Shown: piece after piece, positions 17,077 to 26,489 of the stretch | Position numbering within the stretch: position 1 is the first letter of the stretch | Layout: the number at the start of each line of letters is the position of its first letter | Origin: Candidatus Poribacteria bacterium | GTDB lineage: Bacteria; Poribacteria; WGA-4E; WGA-3G | DNA length: 64,000 bases | NCBI GenBank assembly: GCA_026702755.1 | Contig: JAPPBX010000090.1 | Coordinates: forward strand, 62,001 to 126,000 | Direction of reading: 5' to 3' | The notes under the pieces: model-generated | Told to the model about the DNA's origin: nothing | What the model saw: the letters and a program-made list of their open reading frames with translations, nothing else | Databases searched by the model: none | Made by a program: the position numbers and the translations under genes

Positions 17077-18245
17077 TCAAATTCCTCAACAAGTTGGACT
17101 AATTCACTGAATGTTTGCGCCAAGGTCTCATCCGGTGGTTCACCTTCGAATTTTGCTCTGTGAAACTGTGCAAAGATTTCTTTCGGACGTTTCATGTCTT
17201 CAACGGGGATCGTCGGTCCCTGCGCCATTTCTGGCAGTTCAAGCTCAACGCTCAAAACCTCACCGCCACGGTCTCCGAATTGCTTCCGAATTTCATCGCT
17301 GATGCCGACCCTTGGTGCATCTAATTTCAGTTTAACCTGTATATACTTTCCATCCCACTTTCCTTTCTTTGCTTCTGATAAAACCGAATCTTCGTCACCT
17401 GTGATAGTGCACAACTCTTTGAAGATATCAATTTCAATTCCCTTATCTTGTTTCAGTGTGCCTTCATCAGACAACTCTAACAGATACACCTTTTTGCGAT
17501 AACCCGTTTCGTTGAACCTTAGCGGAATTGGTGAACCGGAATAACGGATTGGATAATCGGTACCGTTGATCGTCTGTGGTCTATGGAGGTGTCCGAGAGC
17601 GACATAACTCACATTCTCAGGGAAATCGCTTGCGTGGGTAGCGGTCGCGCCACCGATCTGTACATTTCGTTCGGAATCCCCTATTTTTCCACCTTGAACG
17701 AAGAGGTGTCCCATCAAAATTTTCGGGAGTTCTGCTGGCATGGCAGCAACGCAATCCGCATAGAACGCCTTAAGCCATTCCCGATACCGTTCGTTCCTAT
17801 CCGCCTCCGCTTCATACGAAAGGTGTCGGAGATCGCTTTCGGAAAGATATGGAACAGCCGCAATAGCAATCCGAGGATTGTCAGGCGGAAGGGCAACGAC
17901 GCAGTCAGCAACCTCATTTGCGAGACCGACGACGTGGATTCTACCCATTTTGAGGAATTCACGTGGAGCTTCCAGGTGCCGAGCGGAGTCGTGATTGCCA
18001 GCGGTAATCACTGTATAAGTATCCGTTTTATTAAAAAGGCGGTAGAGGAACCCGTAATAGAGGTTTGTTGCTTCTGCTGACGGAAGGGAGGTGTCAAAAA
18101 TATCGCCTGAAACGAGGAGGAGCTCAACGTTATGCTCTTGGATTGTGTTAAGAAGCCAGTCGAGGAATTGCTCGTGTTCATCAAGCCGGGAACGTTCGTG
18201 GAGGCGTTGTCCGATGTGCCAATCGGCGGTGTGCAGAATTCTCAT
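17073..18245 (-). CDS. sbcD: Exonuclease subunit SbcD (Mre11-type nuclease)
   Basis: SbcD is the metallophosphoesterase nuclease partner of SbcC. Catalytic motifs are all present: D8-W-H10 (TADWHIGQRL), GDIFD near 50, GNHDS near 90, GHLFVQGG near 180 and GHLHRPQ near 220. The 390 residues fit the family. The C-terminal capping part is present. It is first in the sbcDC pair and is coupled to sbcC by an ATGA overlap. The ribosome-binding site is weak (AGGTAG well upstream). The next gene upstream is divergent. Confidence 0.95.
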   Translation of the reverse strand: MRILHTADWHIGQRLHERSRLDEHEQFLDWLLNTIQEHNVELLLVSGDIFDTSLPSAEATNLYYGFLYRLFNKTDTYTVITAGNHDSARHLEAPREFLKMGRIHVVGLANEVADCVVALPPDNPRIAIAAVPYLSESDLRHLSYEAEADRNERYREWLKAFYADCVAAMPAELPKILMGHLFVQGGKIGDSERNVQIGGATATHASDFPENVSYVALGHLHRPQTINGTDYPIRYSGSPIPLRFNETGYRKKVYLLELSDEGTLKQDKGIEIDIFKELCTITGDEDSVLSEAKKGKWDGKYIQVKLKLDAPRVGISDEIRKQFGDRGGEVLSVELELPEMAQGPTIPVEDMKRPKEIFAQFHRAKFEGEPPDETLAQTFSELVQLVEEFE

Positions 18246-18489
18246 GTTTTGTGTACGCTTACTACCTGTTAAAGATTATTCCAAGGATTTAATACGCACT
18301 ATCATAACAAACCTTGAGTCTTTTTTCAAACAAATTAATCGTTGTCCAAAAAAGCGGCGTGTGCTAAATTAAAACCTACTCTAAACTCGATTGTTCTCAT
18401 GCTCGTTGTCTACAACGAAATCCAATATTTTTCGGATAAGAACATAGATTTCCCAATGATACCATCGCGGGAAACAAGGAGTTAGTCTC

Positions 18490-19683
18490 ATGAAAGACAA
18501 CAAACGAACCTTAACCCCAGAACTCGAAGAGATGGAAGTCTACGGCGAAACGCGGGTCGGATGGGACGAGCACACACCCGTCAATGAAACTGTTGATGCT
18601 GACGGAAACCCGCCCCCCGGCAATAGAGGATTCGGCGTAGCAGATCCGAACTCGCCCAAGCGTCGGGTCTACGACGATCCAGGGGTCGAAACCCTACGCG
18701 AAAAACTGCGCGAACACAACGGTATTCGCGGACTTGAAATCTGCGAACCCCACGAAACCAAGAAGATCGCTCGAATTTTCCATCGTGATGGTTTTGCCGT
18801 CGTCAAAGACCTTCTCAATCCTGAGGAACTCGCGCGCTGGAGAGAAGGGTGTGCTGAAGCACTGCGCGATATTCTCTCCATACCGGGACCCGGGAACAGA
18901 AAATACACAGCCGAAACCGGACGGCTGCCACACCGCTATAGTTACGGCACCTCTTCCGCTTCAAGGCAGATGCTGCACCACTCTGCTTGGGCAAGCATGA
19001 TTGACTTGCCGACGACCACGCCAATCGTCGCAGAAATTTTCGGCTCTTCAGATTATCGGGTCTGGGGTTCAGGTGGCGACCTCTGCCTCCCCGGCGCGAT
19101 AGAGTATCAACACTTGCATTCCGATGGTAGGGACCCACAACACCTTTCCGAAGCGCGTATCAAGCAAGCCGAATTACTCGGTGCTCAACTCCATAGAGAT
19201 GATAACGGGAACCTTGATGTCCCCTCACAGAAACTGATTATGGAGATGACCCCACCTACTGTCACGATTAACTTCATCATGTGCGATCTAACGTGGGAAA
19301 ATGGTCCGATCCGTCAGATTCCAGGGACACATACACTGCAGCAGAATCCCCCACCTCCGGGTGACGAACCCGATTGGATGAAACATTCAACGCTCGTCGG
19401 TGCAACAGCGGGTTCTGGTGTGTTCCGAGATAATCGGGCATGGCACGGCGCAACCCCGAACCTCTCAAAAGAAATTCGTGCCCTACCAAACGTCGAGTAC
19501 GCTGCGCCGTGGCGCACACAACACGGTTTCAGTAGGATTATGCCCCACGAAATCTGGGAGACCTTGACACCGTACGCCCAGAAATTGTGTGACTGGATTA
19601 AGGCGGATCCAGGTGTTTGGCCCCCCGGTGCCGGTATCATGCACCCGCTATCAAGTAAGCGTGCAGAAGCAGCAAAGGGATAG
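18490..19683 (+). CDS. Phytanoyl-CoA dioxygenase (PhyH) family protein, long form
   Basis: This is an Fe(II)/2-oxoglutarate oxygenase of 397 residues. The iron ligands are likely H210-x-D212 (QHLHSDGRD) and H319 (RAWHGATPN), with an Arg in the following KEIRALPNVEYAAPW stretch for 2-oxoglutarate. About 90 residues precede the core, including a proline- and glycine-rich start. The protein is not close to the one at 9701-10921. AAGGAG lies about ten bases before the ATG. It leads a probable three-gene unit with two Gfo/Idh dehydrogenases, which suggests breakdown of an unusual sugar or polyol; this is inference. Confidence 0.87.
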   Translation: MKDNKRTLTPELEEMEVYGETRVGWDEHTPVNETVDADGNPPPGNRGFGVADPNSPKRRVYDDPGVETLREKLREHNGIRGLEICEPHETKKIARIFHRDGFAVVKDLLNPEELARWREGCAEALRDILSIPGPGNRKYTAETGRLPHRYSYGTSSASRQMLHHSAWASMIDLPTTTPIVAEIFGSSDYRVWGSGGDLCLPGAIEYQHLHSDGRDPQHLSEARIKQAELLGAQLHRDDNGNLDVPSQKLIMEMTPPTVTINFIMCDLTWENGPIRQIPGTHTLQQNPPPPGDEPDWMKHSTLVGATAGSGVFRDNRAWHGATPNLSKEIRALPNVEYAAPWRTQHGFSRIMPHEIWETLTPYAQKLCDWIKADPGVWPPGAGIMHPLSSKRAEAAKG

Positions 19684-19711
19684 GACAATCAAGTTAGGAG
19701 GAGATAACATA

Positions 19712-20752
19712 ATGTTAAATTGGGGCGTTATGGGCGCAGGCGGTATCGCTTATGTTTTTTGTAATGGAATGCGTTTCACAGACAGCGGACAGATTCTCGC
19801 TGTTGCGAGTCGCACCCAATCTCGTATGGACAGACTTGTCAACGATTTCGATATTCCCCGCCAATACAACGATTACGCTGATCTGTTGACGGATGATGAT
19901 ATTGATGCTGTCTACATTGCCACGATTCATCCACTTCACGCGGAGTGGGCGATAAAGTGCGCGGAAGCAGGAAAACATCTTCTCGTCGAGAAACCGGTCA
20001 GTATGAATCACGCCGAAGCTGCTGCTATGGTAGATGCAGCACGCGAAAATGACGTATTTTTCATGGAAGCCTTTATGTCCCGGTGCCATCCACAGATAGC
20101 AAAAATGGTTGAACTGATACAAGATGGCACCATCGGCGAGGTCCAGGTCATTCGAGCAACTTTCGGCTACCGCTCAGGTTTCAATCCACAAAGTCGCATC
20201 TATAACCGTGAAATGGGGGGCGGTGGTATCCTTGACATCGGGTGTTATACCGCCTCAATGGCACGAAAAGTTGCAGGTGCAGCAGCAAACAAACTATTTC
20301 TGAATCCTATCTCTGTAAAAGGGAACGGAAAAATCGGTCCCACAGGTGTTGACCAGATCGCAGCAGCGACCCTGAAATTTGAGAACGATATTATCGCTGA
20401 GATCATTTGCGCCGTTGAATGCAACTATGGCAGTAACGTCACCATCTACGGTACAGAGGGGACACTAACAATCCCGAACCCGTGGCTGCCGTCATCGCCT
20501 TGCCGTGGTGCGCGGGAACCGCTGCCGCTCGATACAACCTTCCCCGCAACGCAGCTGATCGTTCAATCGGCCCAAAGTCGGGAAACGACTGAAGTGACGA
20601 TACCCGTTGATAGGGATCTATTTACTTATGAAGCCGATACCGTCGCTGCGCACATCCCGGACCGACAGGCACCAGCAATGTCTTGGGACGACACGCTCGG
20701 TAACATGCAAGTGCTGGACGCTTGGCTCTCAGAAGTAGGGGTCGTTCATTGA
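19712..20752 (+). CDS. Gfo/Idh/MocA-family oxidoreductase
   Basis: This is an NAD(P)-dependent sugar or inositol dehydrogenase-like protein of 346 residues. The Rossmann glycine motif is near the N-terminus (GVMGAGGIAYVF), the conserved EKP lies near residue 95 (HLLVEKPVSMN), and the C-terminal domain has GGGGILDIGCY. The open frame reaches back to 19589 inside the previous gene, but GGAGGAG at 19697 places the start at the ATG of 19712. The overall pattern resembles dihydrodiol/trans-1,2-dihydrobenzene dehydrogenase-like members. The substrate is unknown. Confidence 0.9.
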   Translation: MLNWGVMGAGGIAYVFCNGMRFTDSGQILAVASRTQSRMDRLVNDFDIPRQYNDYADLLTDDDIDAVYIATIHPLHAEWAIKCAEAGKHLLVEKPVSMNHAEAAAMVDAARENDVFFMEAFMSRCHPQIAKMVELIQDGTIGEVQVIRATFGYRSGFNPQSRIYNREMGGGGILDIGCYTASMARKVAGAAANKLFLNPISVKGNGKIGPTGVDQIAAATLKFENDIIAEIICAVECNYGSNVTIYGTEGTLTIPNPWLPSSPCRGAREPLPLDTTFPATQLIVQSAQSRETTEVTIPVDRDLFTYEADTVAAHIPDRQAPAMSWDDTLGNMQVLDAWLSEVGVVH

Positions 20753-20785
20753 CTTCTATGCCAAGGAATCCAAGGAGATAAATGA

Positions 20786-22000
20786 ATGCGGAAAGCCAAG
20801 ATCGCGTCAGTAGGTTGTGGCTGGGTTGCAAAACGCTGGCACCTTCCCACAATCGCTGAATTGACGAAAAGAGGGGATTTGGATTACGTCGCTGTGTGCG
20901 ATGCTGATGCGGACATCGCTCGCGAAGCCGGTGAGACGTACGGTCTATCCTATTATACGGATGTTCAGCAGATGTTGAAAAAGCACAGCGACATTGACGT
21001 TGTAGACATCAGCACCGGCGACTATACACACCATCCGATCGCGAAGATGGTCGCTGAACACAAGATGCACCCCATCGTTGAAAAACCGATGGCACCGACC
21101 CTCGCCTGTTGTGATGTGATAATAGATAGCTGCAGAAAAAACGGTGTGCACTTTGAAGTCGCCGAGAACTATTTTCGGATGCCAGGGGACAGAATCATCA
21201 TAAAGCTGATTCAGGAAGGTGTGCTTGGCGATATTATGCGAGTTCACTTTATCGAACCCTTCGGACGCAGGGAGTTCGTGCACGGTGTAGGAAAACCGCG
21301 CGGCATAGCGTCGCCCATCTCAACATTTACTTCGCATTCCGGTGTTTGCATTGACATGGGCGTTCACCGGATGTCCCAGATTCGATTTTATGCCCAAAGC
21401 GAACCGAAAAGAATCACTGGAATTACCAAGCAGTTCGTTCCGGGTCCCGACAGGGTTTACGAAGATTGGGGGCACGCGCTTATTGAATTTGAAAGTGGTG
21501 CCGTTGGTGTCTATGAAACCTCTCAAGTCGGGGAAGAAACGATTAAGTACAGACAGATTATGGGAACGAAAGGTGTGATAACAGACGTTGATTTCTGGAC
21601 TGCCGACTTTCCGCTGCGTGCCCTCGTCAACGGTGAAATGAAAGATATTCCCATCGAAACGGAACGACACAAGGTTGACGGGGTTGATGTCCTTTCCAGA
21701 ATCGTCGTGCATACAGATCCACAGATCGTTTATGAAAATCCCTTTAGGGCGTACGCAATAGACGATTGGAATGTGGGAACTGCTGAGGAGATTATGACCA
21801 TTGCGAAGGCGGCACTCACAGGAGAACCACCGGAGTACGGCATCGGTGGGCGGAAAGACGTGGAGATGTGCATCGCGTTATACGAATCCTCACGGACGGG
21901 AATGATGCCCATCGACATCCCAATAACGAAAACGACCGGTTATGAGCAGATGGTTCATGACGAGTTTCGTCAAAAATTCGGGCACGCTATTGACGAGTAG
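20786..22000 (+). CDS. Gfo/Idh/MocA-family oxidoreductase, second copy
   Basis: This is a second dehydrogenase of the same family, 404 residues, with SVGCGWVAKRWHLP at the nucleotide site and HPIVEKPMAP for the active-site EKP. A conserved histidine-containing segment (CIDMGVHRMSQIRFY) sits where the catalytic His often lies. AAGGAGATAA precedes the start. It is 33 bp after the previous Gfo/Idh gene and probably cotranscribed with it and the PhyH gene. Low similarity between the two dehydrogenases argues for successive steps rather than redundancy. Confidence 0.9.
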   Translation: MRKAKIASVGCGWVAKRWHLPTIAELTKRGDLDYVAVCDADADIAREAGETYGLSYYTDVQQMLKKHSDIDVVDISTGDYTHHPIAKMVAEHKMHPIVEKPMAPTLACCDVIIDSCRKNGVHFEVAENYFRMPGDRIIIKLIQEGVLGDIMRVHFIEPFGRREFVHGVGKPRGIASPISTFTSHSGVCIDMGVHRMSQIRFYAQSEPKRITGITKQFVPGPDRVYEDWGHALIEFESGAVGVYETSQVGEETIKYRQIMGTKGVITDVDFWTADFPLRALVNGEMKDIPIETERHKVDGVDVLSRIVVHTDPQIVYENPFRAYAIDDWNVGTAEEIMTIAKAALTGEPPEYGIGGRKDVEMCIALYESSRTGMMPIDIPITKTTGYEQMVHDEFRQKFGHAIDE

Positions 22001-22147
22001 AACCTATCCACAGCGTCAATCTCCCACAATCTACGGTAGGACAATTTCCAACCATCTCAACATCGCTGCGAAACTACTTCCCTGCTATTCGGTTAGTGTC
22101 CAGATGCATCGTTTTACTTGTCATTTGGACAAGATGAGAGGAAAACA

Positions 22148-22444
22148 ATGGAGATTAGCCTTGCTGTTATGATGATTTGGTGTGCTGCGCTGCTCTGGTG
22201 CAGCCTCAAAGAGACAGAGCGACACTTACGATTCGTTTTTACAGTGGTGTGTCTTTCCGGCGGTATTCTCTTCTTCGCGTGGCATGCTTTCACTGACGAA
22301 TTCTTTTCCCTTAGATTCTGGAGATTTAGATGGCGCAGATATGAGGAATACTTCCGTATTCTCTCCTCTCTCATAATATTTCTAACGATTGTTTATGGTG
22401 CGCGCGTTCTTGGCACTCGGATCGACAAAAGCGGGAGAAAATGA
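22148..22444 (+). CDS. Small predicted membrane protein
   Basis: No family is recognised. From the ATG at 22148, preceded by GAGAGG, the product has 98 residues. It has three hydrophobic stretches: VMMIWCAALLWCSL, FVFTVVCLSGGILFFAW and ILSSLIIFLTIVYGA. The loop between the second and third is strongly aromatic and basic (RFWRFRWRRYEEYF). The frame opens at 22118, but that start has no ribosome-binding site. It lies alone between the dehydrogenases and aroQ. Coding status is likely but not certain. Confidence 0.5.
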   Translation: MEISLAVMMIWCAALLWCSLKETERHLRFVFTVVCLSGGILFFAWHAFTDEFFSLRFWRFRWRRYEEYFRILSSLIIFLTIVYGARVLGTRIDKSGRK

Positions 22445-22506
22445 AGCGAACAGCAGATCGATCTATCCGATAAAACTTCAATTGGTCCGGTAGCACTATA
22501 AAAGTC

Positions 22507-22535
22507 TTGCGAGTTTTTCTGATTGATTATATACT
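22507..22535 (+). promoter_or_regulatory. Promoter for aroQ
   Basis: TTGCGA (22507-22512), a 17-bp spacer and TATACT (22530-22535) lie 40 bp upstream of the dehydroquinase start. Confidence 0.5.
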
Positions 22536-22574
22536 GCTTATGGTGATAAGGTAATACATCACGAAAAAGGAACC

Positions 22575-23033
22575 ATGCGCATGAACATCCTCGTCCTACA
22601 CGGACCGAATCTACATCTGTTGGGAAAACGCCAGCCGGAGATTTACGGACACCAAACGTTACCCGACATCAACGCTACACTTGACCGGTACGCAGCAGCA
22701 TCACCGCACCCGATTGTTCTCAAAATCTTTCAATCCAATCATGAAGGCGAACTCGTCTCCATCATCGGGGACCATATCGACTGGGCAGATGGCATCCTGA
22801 TTAATCCTGCTGCTTACACACATACCAGTGTTGCCATCCGAGATGCACTCTCTACTGTCGCCCGACCTGTTATCGAGATTCATCTCTCTAACATTTACGC
22901 CCGCGAAGAATTTCGGCATCATTCTTATATATCAGCGGTTGCTGTTGGTGTCATCGGTGGGTTCGGAACGCATAGTTACACGCTTGCTCTTGAAGCAATG
23001 ATCCACATCCTGCAACGAACTGAGGAAAATTAA
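22575..23033 (+). CDS. aroQ: 3-dehydroquinate dehydratase, type II
   Basis: AroQ converts 3-dehydroquinate to 3-dehydroshikimate in the shikimate pathway, and the type II enzyme is a dodecamer. It has 152 residues. It shows HGPNLHLLGKRQPEIYG with the catalytic Tyr, QSNHEGELVSII, NPAAYTHTSVAIRDAL, and EIHLSNIYAREEFRHHSYIS with the catalytic His and the Arg that stabilises the intermediate. The ATG at 22575 follows AAAGGAA; a second ATG six bases on is an alternative. No other aro genes are close. Confidence 0.95.
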   Translation: MRMNILVLHGPNLHLLGKRQPEIYGHQTLPDINATLDRYAAASPHPIVLKIFQSNHEGELVSIIGDHIDWADGILINPAAYTHTSVAIRDALSTVARPVIEIHLSNIYAREEFRHHSYISAVAVGVIGGFGTHSYTLALEAMIHILQRTEEN

Positions 23034-23131
23034 AAAAAACGCGAAGCCTGAAACGTAGTGGAAGGCGCATATACGGAGGCGATCCTGAAACTTTAGACGA
23101 ACCTTACCGAACCGCAAGGAAAATTAAAAAG

Positions 23132-24277
23132 ATGGCAAAAAAACCGTTTGTACCGTTTAGTCGTCCTTGGATTGATGATACTGAAATTGAAGCCGTTAGC
23201 CAAGTGCTCGCCTCCAAGTGGATCAGCACAGGCAACAGAGTCCGCGAGTTTGAACGTTCTTTCGCCGAATACCTCGGTGCCAAGCATGCTATCGCCGTCA
23301 GTTCTTGCACGGCTGCGTTGCATTTGAGTCTCGTTGTCGCCGGTATCGGTAGCGGCGACGAGGTCATCACAACGCCTTATACCTTCACTGCGACCGCTGA
23401 GGCAATCCGATACGTCGGTGCGAAGCCTGTGTTTGTGGACATCAACCCGGATACGTTGAATATTGACATCTCCAAGATCGAGCAGGCGGTAACCCCACGC
23501 ACTAAGGCGATTCTCCCCGTCCATATCGCAGGTATTGCATGCGATATGGATGCGATACAGGACATCTGCCAAAACCACAATCTCGTTCTTATCGATGACG
23601 CAGCCCACGCGATTCCAACCGAATACAAGGGGCAATCCATCGGCAATATCGGTGATCTGTCCGCCTTCAGTTTCTATGCGAATAAAAATCTAACGACAGG
23701 CGAAGGGGGTATGATTACCACCAATAACGACGCATTTGCTGAACCACTCCGAACAATGCGGCTCCACGGTATCGACAAAGACGCTTGGTCACGTCAATCG
23801 CAGCGCGACATCTGGCGGTACGACATCACCACTGAAGGCTATAAATACAACATGACCGATATTCAAGCAGCGATGGGGTTGTGCCAATTGATGAAACTCA
23901 ATAAACAGCATGAACGCCGCCGAAATTTCGCGCAGATTTATAAAACGGAACTGGCGAAATTTCCACAAATAAGCACACCTGTGATACCGGATAATCCTCG
24001 CGAACATTCGTGGCACCTCTACATTATCCAACTCCAGAACGGCAAACGCGACGAATTTGTGGCATCCTTAAGCGAGGCGAACGTTGAATGCAGTGTCCAC
24101 TACATCCCGTTACACCTCTTTGAGTTTTATCAGGAGAAATACGGCTACCGTGTCGGTGATTTCCCGTACGCAGAGGCAGCTTATGAACGCGTCGTGAGTT
24201 TACCCCTCCATCCAGGGTTGACCGACGGAGACATCCACACCGTGGTTGCGGCGATAGGAAAGATTTTGAACGCATAA
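23132..24277 (+). CDS. DegT/DnrJ/EryC1/StrS-family aminotransferase
   Basis: This PLP-dependent aminotransferase has 381 residues and probably makes amino-sugar nucleotides for surface glycans. The PLP lysine is K185 (FYANKNLTTGEGG). The family also shows SSCTAALHLSLVVAGIGSGDEVI, VDINPDTLNID, VHIAGIACDM and DDAAHAIPTEY. AAGG lies upstream of the ATG. The next gene is 33 bp downstream. A GT4 gene elsewhere in the window could act in the same kind of pathway, but there is no direct linkage. Confidence 0.92.
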   Translation: MAKKPFVPFSRPWIDDTEIEAVSQVLASKWISTGNRVREFERSFAEYLGAKHAIAVSSCTAALHLSLVVAGIGSGDEVITTPYTFTATAEAIRYVGAKPVFVDINPDTLNIDISKIEQAVTPRTKAILPVHIAGIACDMDAIQDICQNHNLVLIDDAAHAIPTEYKGQSIGNIGDLSAFSFYANKNLTTGEGGMITTNNDAFAEPLRTMRLHGIDKDAWSRQSQRDIWRYDITTEGYKYNMTDIQAAMGLCQLMKLNKQHERRRNFAQIYKTELAKFPQISTPVIPDNPREHSWHLYIIQLQNGKRDEFVASLSEANVECSVHYIPLHLFEFYQEKYGYRVGDFPYAEAAYERVVSLPLHPGLTDGDIHTVVAAIGKILNA

Positions 24278-24310
24278 TCAAGCCGCGAAAACCTTATATC
24301 TATAGTCCAG

Positions 24311-24880
24311 ATGAGAGAGACATCCAGTGCAGCAAACGCCAAACTCTACCAAATCATCCCCAGCGAGGTCTGCTTCTCGTGTGATGTCTGCTGCCGATTT
24401 TTGGAAGCGGACAGCCCCCTCGCACCTATCTTCACCGAAGCTGAAATGGAAGAAGTTATAGCACACGGTGCAGATCCTGCGCTGTTTCGTCTACAAGCAG
24501 ATGGGAAAAGTGCCCAAATCCAACTAAAACCCCACAAAGATTTCTATATCTGCCCCTTTTTTGAGCCAGAGACGAGTCACTGTACCATCTATCCGATGCG
24601 CCCGCTCGACTGCCAACTCTACCCGTTCGCCCTCATGTTCAGCGAAGATGGGAACGAAGTTGTACTTGGTGTGGATACCCTCTGTCCGTTCGGTGAAGCA
24701 CATCTCGAAACGGAAGCCTTCCAGCGGCACATCCGCCACGTTATTGATTATGTCGAATCCGAAACGGTCACCGCGCAGATCGCCGCCAACTGGAGCCTCA
24801 TCGGTGATTACCAAGACACCGTGAAGATTGTCCACACTCTATCACAATTGACAGATGCAACTTCACTCGCTAACACTTAA
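24311..24880 (+). CDS. YkgJ-family cysteine-cluster protein
   Basis: This protein of 189 residues carries the CxxCxxCC signature near the N-terminus (CFSCDVCCRF). Further cysteines occur in CPFFEPETSHCTIYPMRPLDCQLYP and LCPFGEAH. The pattern matches YkgJ/UPF0153-like proteins thought to bind zinc or an Fe-S cluster; their role is not established. Its 3' end overlaps the DUF2156 gene by 26 bp, so the two are likely translated together. Confidence 0.83.
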   Translation: MRETSSAANAKLYQIIPSEVCFSCDVCCRFLEADSPLAPIFTEAEMEEVIAHGADPALFRLQADGKSAQIQLKPHKDFYICPFFEPETSHCTIYPMRPLDCQLYPFALMFSEDGNEVVLGVDTLCPFGEAHLETEAFQRHIRHVIDYVESETVTAQIAANWSLIGDYQDTVKIVHTLSQLTDATSLANT

Positions 24881-25772
24881 AGATAAATCAATTTTCGACA
24901 CATACGCACATCGGACATGCACACGCCTTTCAAGTTACGCCTTTACGCCGCTCTACGTATGGCGGGAGCATTTTCAGTTTTACTGGACACTGCTAACGGA
25001 CTATCTGTGCATTTTCGCAAAGCAGGGGGACGATTATTTCATGCCGATCCTGCCCATGCCGTACAAAACCGAAAACCGAGACTACCTAAACGTCATCCGC
25101 GAAGCGTATCAGTTCATGTTAGCATCGAATCGAAATCCACACATCGCCCGGATAGAAAACGTTCCAGAAGAGATGCTCACTTTTTTTCAAAAGAACAGAT
25201 TTCGTGGCACTTTGAAGGAAACCGAATACCTCTATGAGACAGCAACACTCAGTGCGTTAAGTGGGAATCGCTTCAAGAGCAAGCGGAACGCCTATAACGC
25301 TTTTACCGAGCGGCATCCGTCGGCGACGTTCAGCCTGTACGGCACCGCCGACAGTGGTGCGTGCCTTGCACTCTATGACGCGTGGCACACAGCACGCACA
25401 GCAAAATGTGAAGACGAAGTCTATCGCGCGATGCTTGAGGATTCTCAATCAGCACACCGAATCGCGATCGCGCATGCGGAAGCACTCGGGCTTTTGGGTA
25501 GGGTTGTTCATATTGATGGGGAAATGAAAGGTTATACCTTCGGATATCCACTTAACGCGGATATGTTCTGCATTTTGTTTGAGATCACAGATCTCGAAAT
25601 AAAAGGGCTGGCGCAGTTTATCTACCGCGAATTCTGTAAGGAATTAATGGGTTCCTACAAGTGGATTAACGCGATGGACGATTCAGGGTTGGAAAATCTA
25701 AAGCGCGTCAAACGTTCCTATCACCCTTGCCAACTGATTTCGTCGTACAATATTGACCGCAAGGAAAATTAA
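24855..25772 (+). CDS. DUF2156 protein (lysyltransferase C-terminal-like, GNAT fold)
   Basis: This 305-residue protein matches the soluble domain of phosphatidylglycerol lysyltransferases (DUF2156), which transfer amino acids from aminoacyl-tRNA. It has no membrane segments. Recognisable parts are LSSYAFTPLYVWREHFQFYW at the start, RFKSKRNAYNAFTERHP in the middle, and the end GLENLKRVKRSYHPCQLISSY. The acceptor is unknown. It overlaps the YkgJ gene and is followed 3 bp later by the TPK-like gene, forming a tight operon. Confidence 0.83.
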   Translation: MQLHSLTLKDKSIFDTYAHRTCTRLSSYAFTPLYVWREHFQFYWTLLTDYLCIFAKQGDDYFMPILPMPYKTENRDYLNVIREAYQFMLASNRNPHIARIENVPEEMLTFFQKNRFRGTLKETEYLYETATLSALSGNRFKSKRNAYNAFTERHPSATFSLYGTADSGACLALYDAWHTARTAKCEDEVYRAMLEDSQSAHRIAIAHAEALGLLGRVVHIDGEMKGYTFGYPLNADMFCILFEITDLEIKGLAQFIYREFCKELMGSYKWINAMDDSGLENLKRVKRSYHPCQLISSYNIDRKEN

Positions 25773-25775
25773 AAA

Positions 25776-26489
25776 ATGAAATCAGCACTTATTTTCCTCA
25801 ACGGTTACTATGATATACGGCACCTCGATTTTTACCGTCAAGAAATCGAAAATGCGCTGAAGAACCGTTTTCCGATTATCTGCGCTGATGGAGGCATCAG
25901 GATTTTCGACGAATTAAATCAACGAGGAAACACGCCTCTTGTACCGGATGTTCTCATTGGTGATATGGACTCAATTGAAAAGGTGGAAACAAAAGCAAAA
26001 CATACCGTTCAGGATTGGATTGGACAGACAGACAAAGATTACACCGATGGACAACTCGCTGTAGCTTACGCGCTGGAACAGGGCAACTGCCGACACATCA
26101 TTATTTACGGAGGTTTACCTCGTCCAGAAGCATACGAGACCGACCAATTTCTTGGCAATCTAAAACTGATGCGCTTTGGACATTATCGAGTGTCCACAGG
26201 TGAGCCTTACAGTGCTGAAATGCGTGACCCAAAACAAACAATCTACTATGTCCTATCGGCAGTGCGCTTACCCCGAAAAAACAGGAACCTACAACGCGTC
26301 TCGCTCATAGCAGAAGCCGACAACGTTATTGTGGAAAGTAGCGAGAATTTACGATGGGATCTTGCGTCGCTACACATCCACCCCGCCCTAACAAATGCCC
26401 TTCGCAACGAATTTATAGACGACACAGAATCGGCAACCATCCAATTGGCAGATGGTTCTGCTCCGGTCTACGTGATTCACAACTGGTAG
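25776..26489 (+). CDS. Thiamine pyrophosphokinase-like protein
   Basis: The fold and motifs resemble thiamine pyrophosphokinase, which makes thiamine diphosphate from thiamine and ATP. Visible are CADGGIRIF, the IGDMDSIEK metal/nucleotide motif and QTDKDYTDGQLAV. The usual GGRxDH element is altered to GGLPRPEAYETDQFLGN, keeping the Asp but replacing the His with Gln. It has 237 residues, within the family range. It is last in the DUF2156 operon and overlaps the convergent dehydratase gene by 13 bp. It could be a true TPK or a diverged relative with another substrate. Confidence 0.75.
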   Translation: MKSALIFLNGYYDIRHLDFYRQEIENALKNRFPIICADGGIRIFDELNQRGNTPLVPDVLIGDMDSIEKVETKAKHTVQDWIGQTDKDYTDGQLAVAYALEQGNCRHIIIYGGLPRPEAYETDQFLGNLKLMRFGHYRVSTGEPYSAEMRDPKQTIYYVLSAVRLPRKNRNLQRVSLIAEADNVIVESSENLRWDLASLHIHPALTNALRNEFIDDTESATIQLADGSAPVYVIHNW

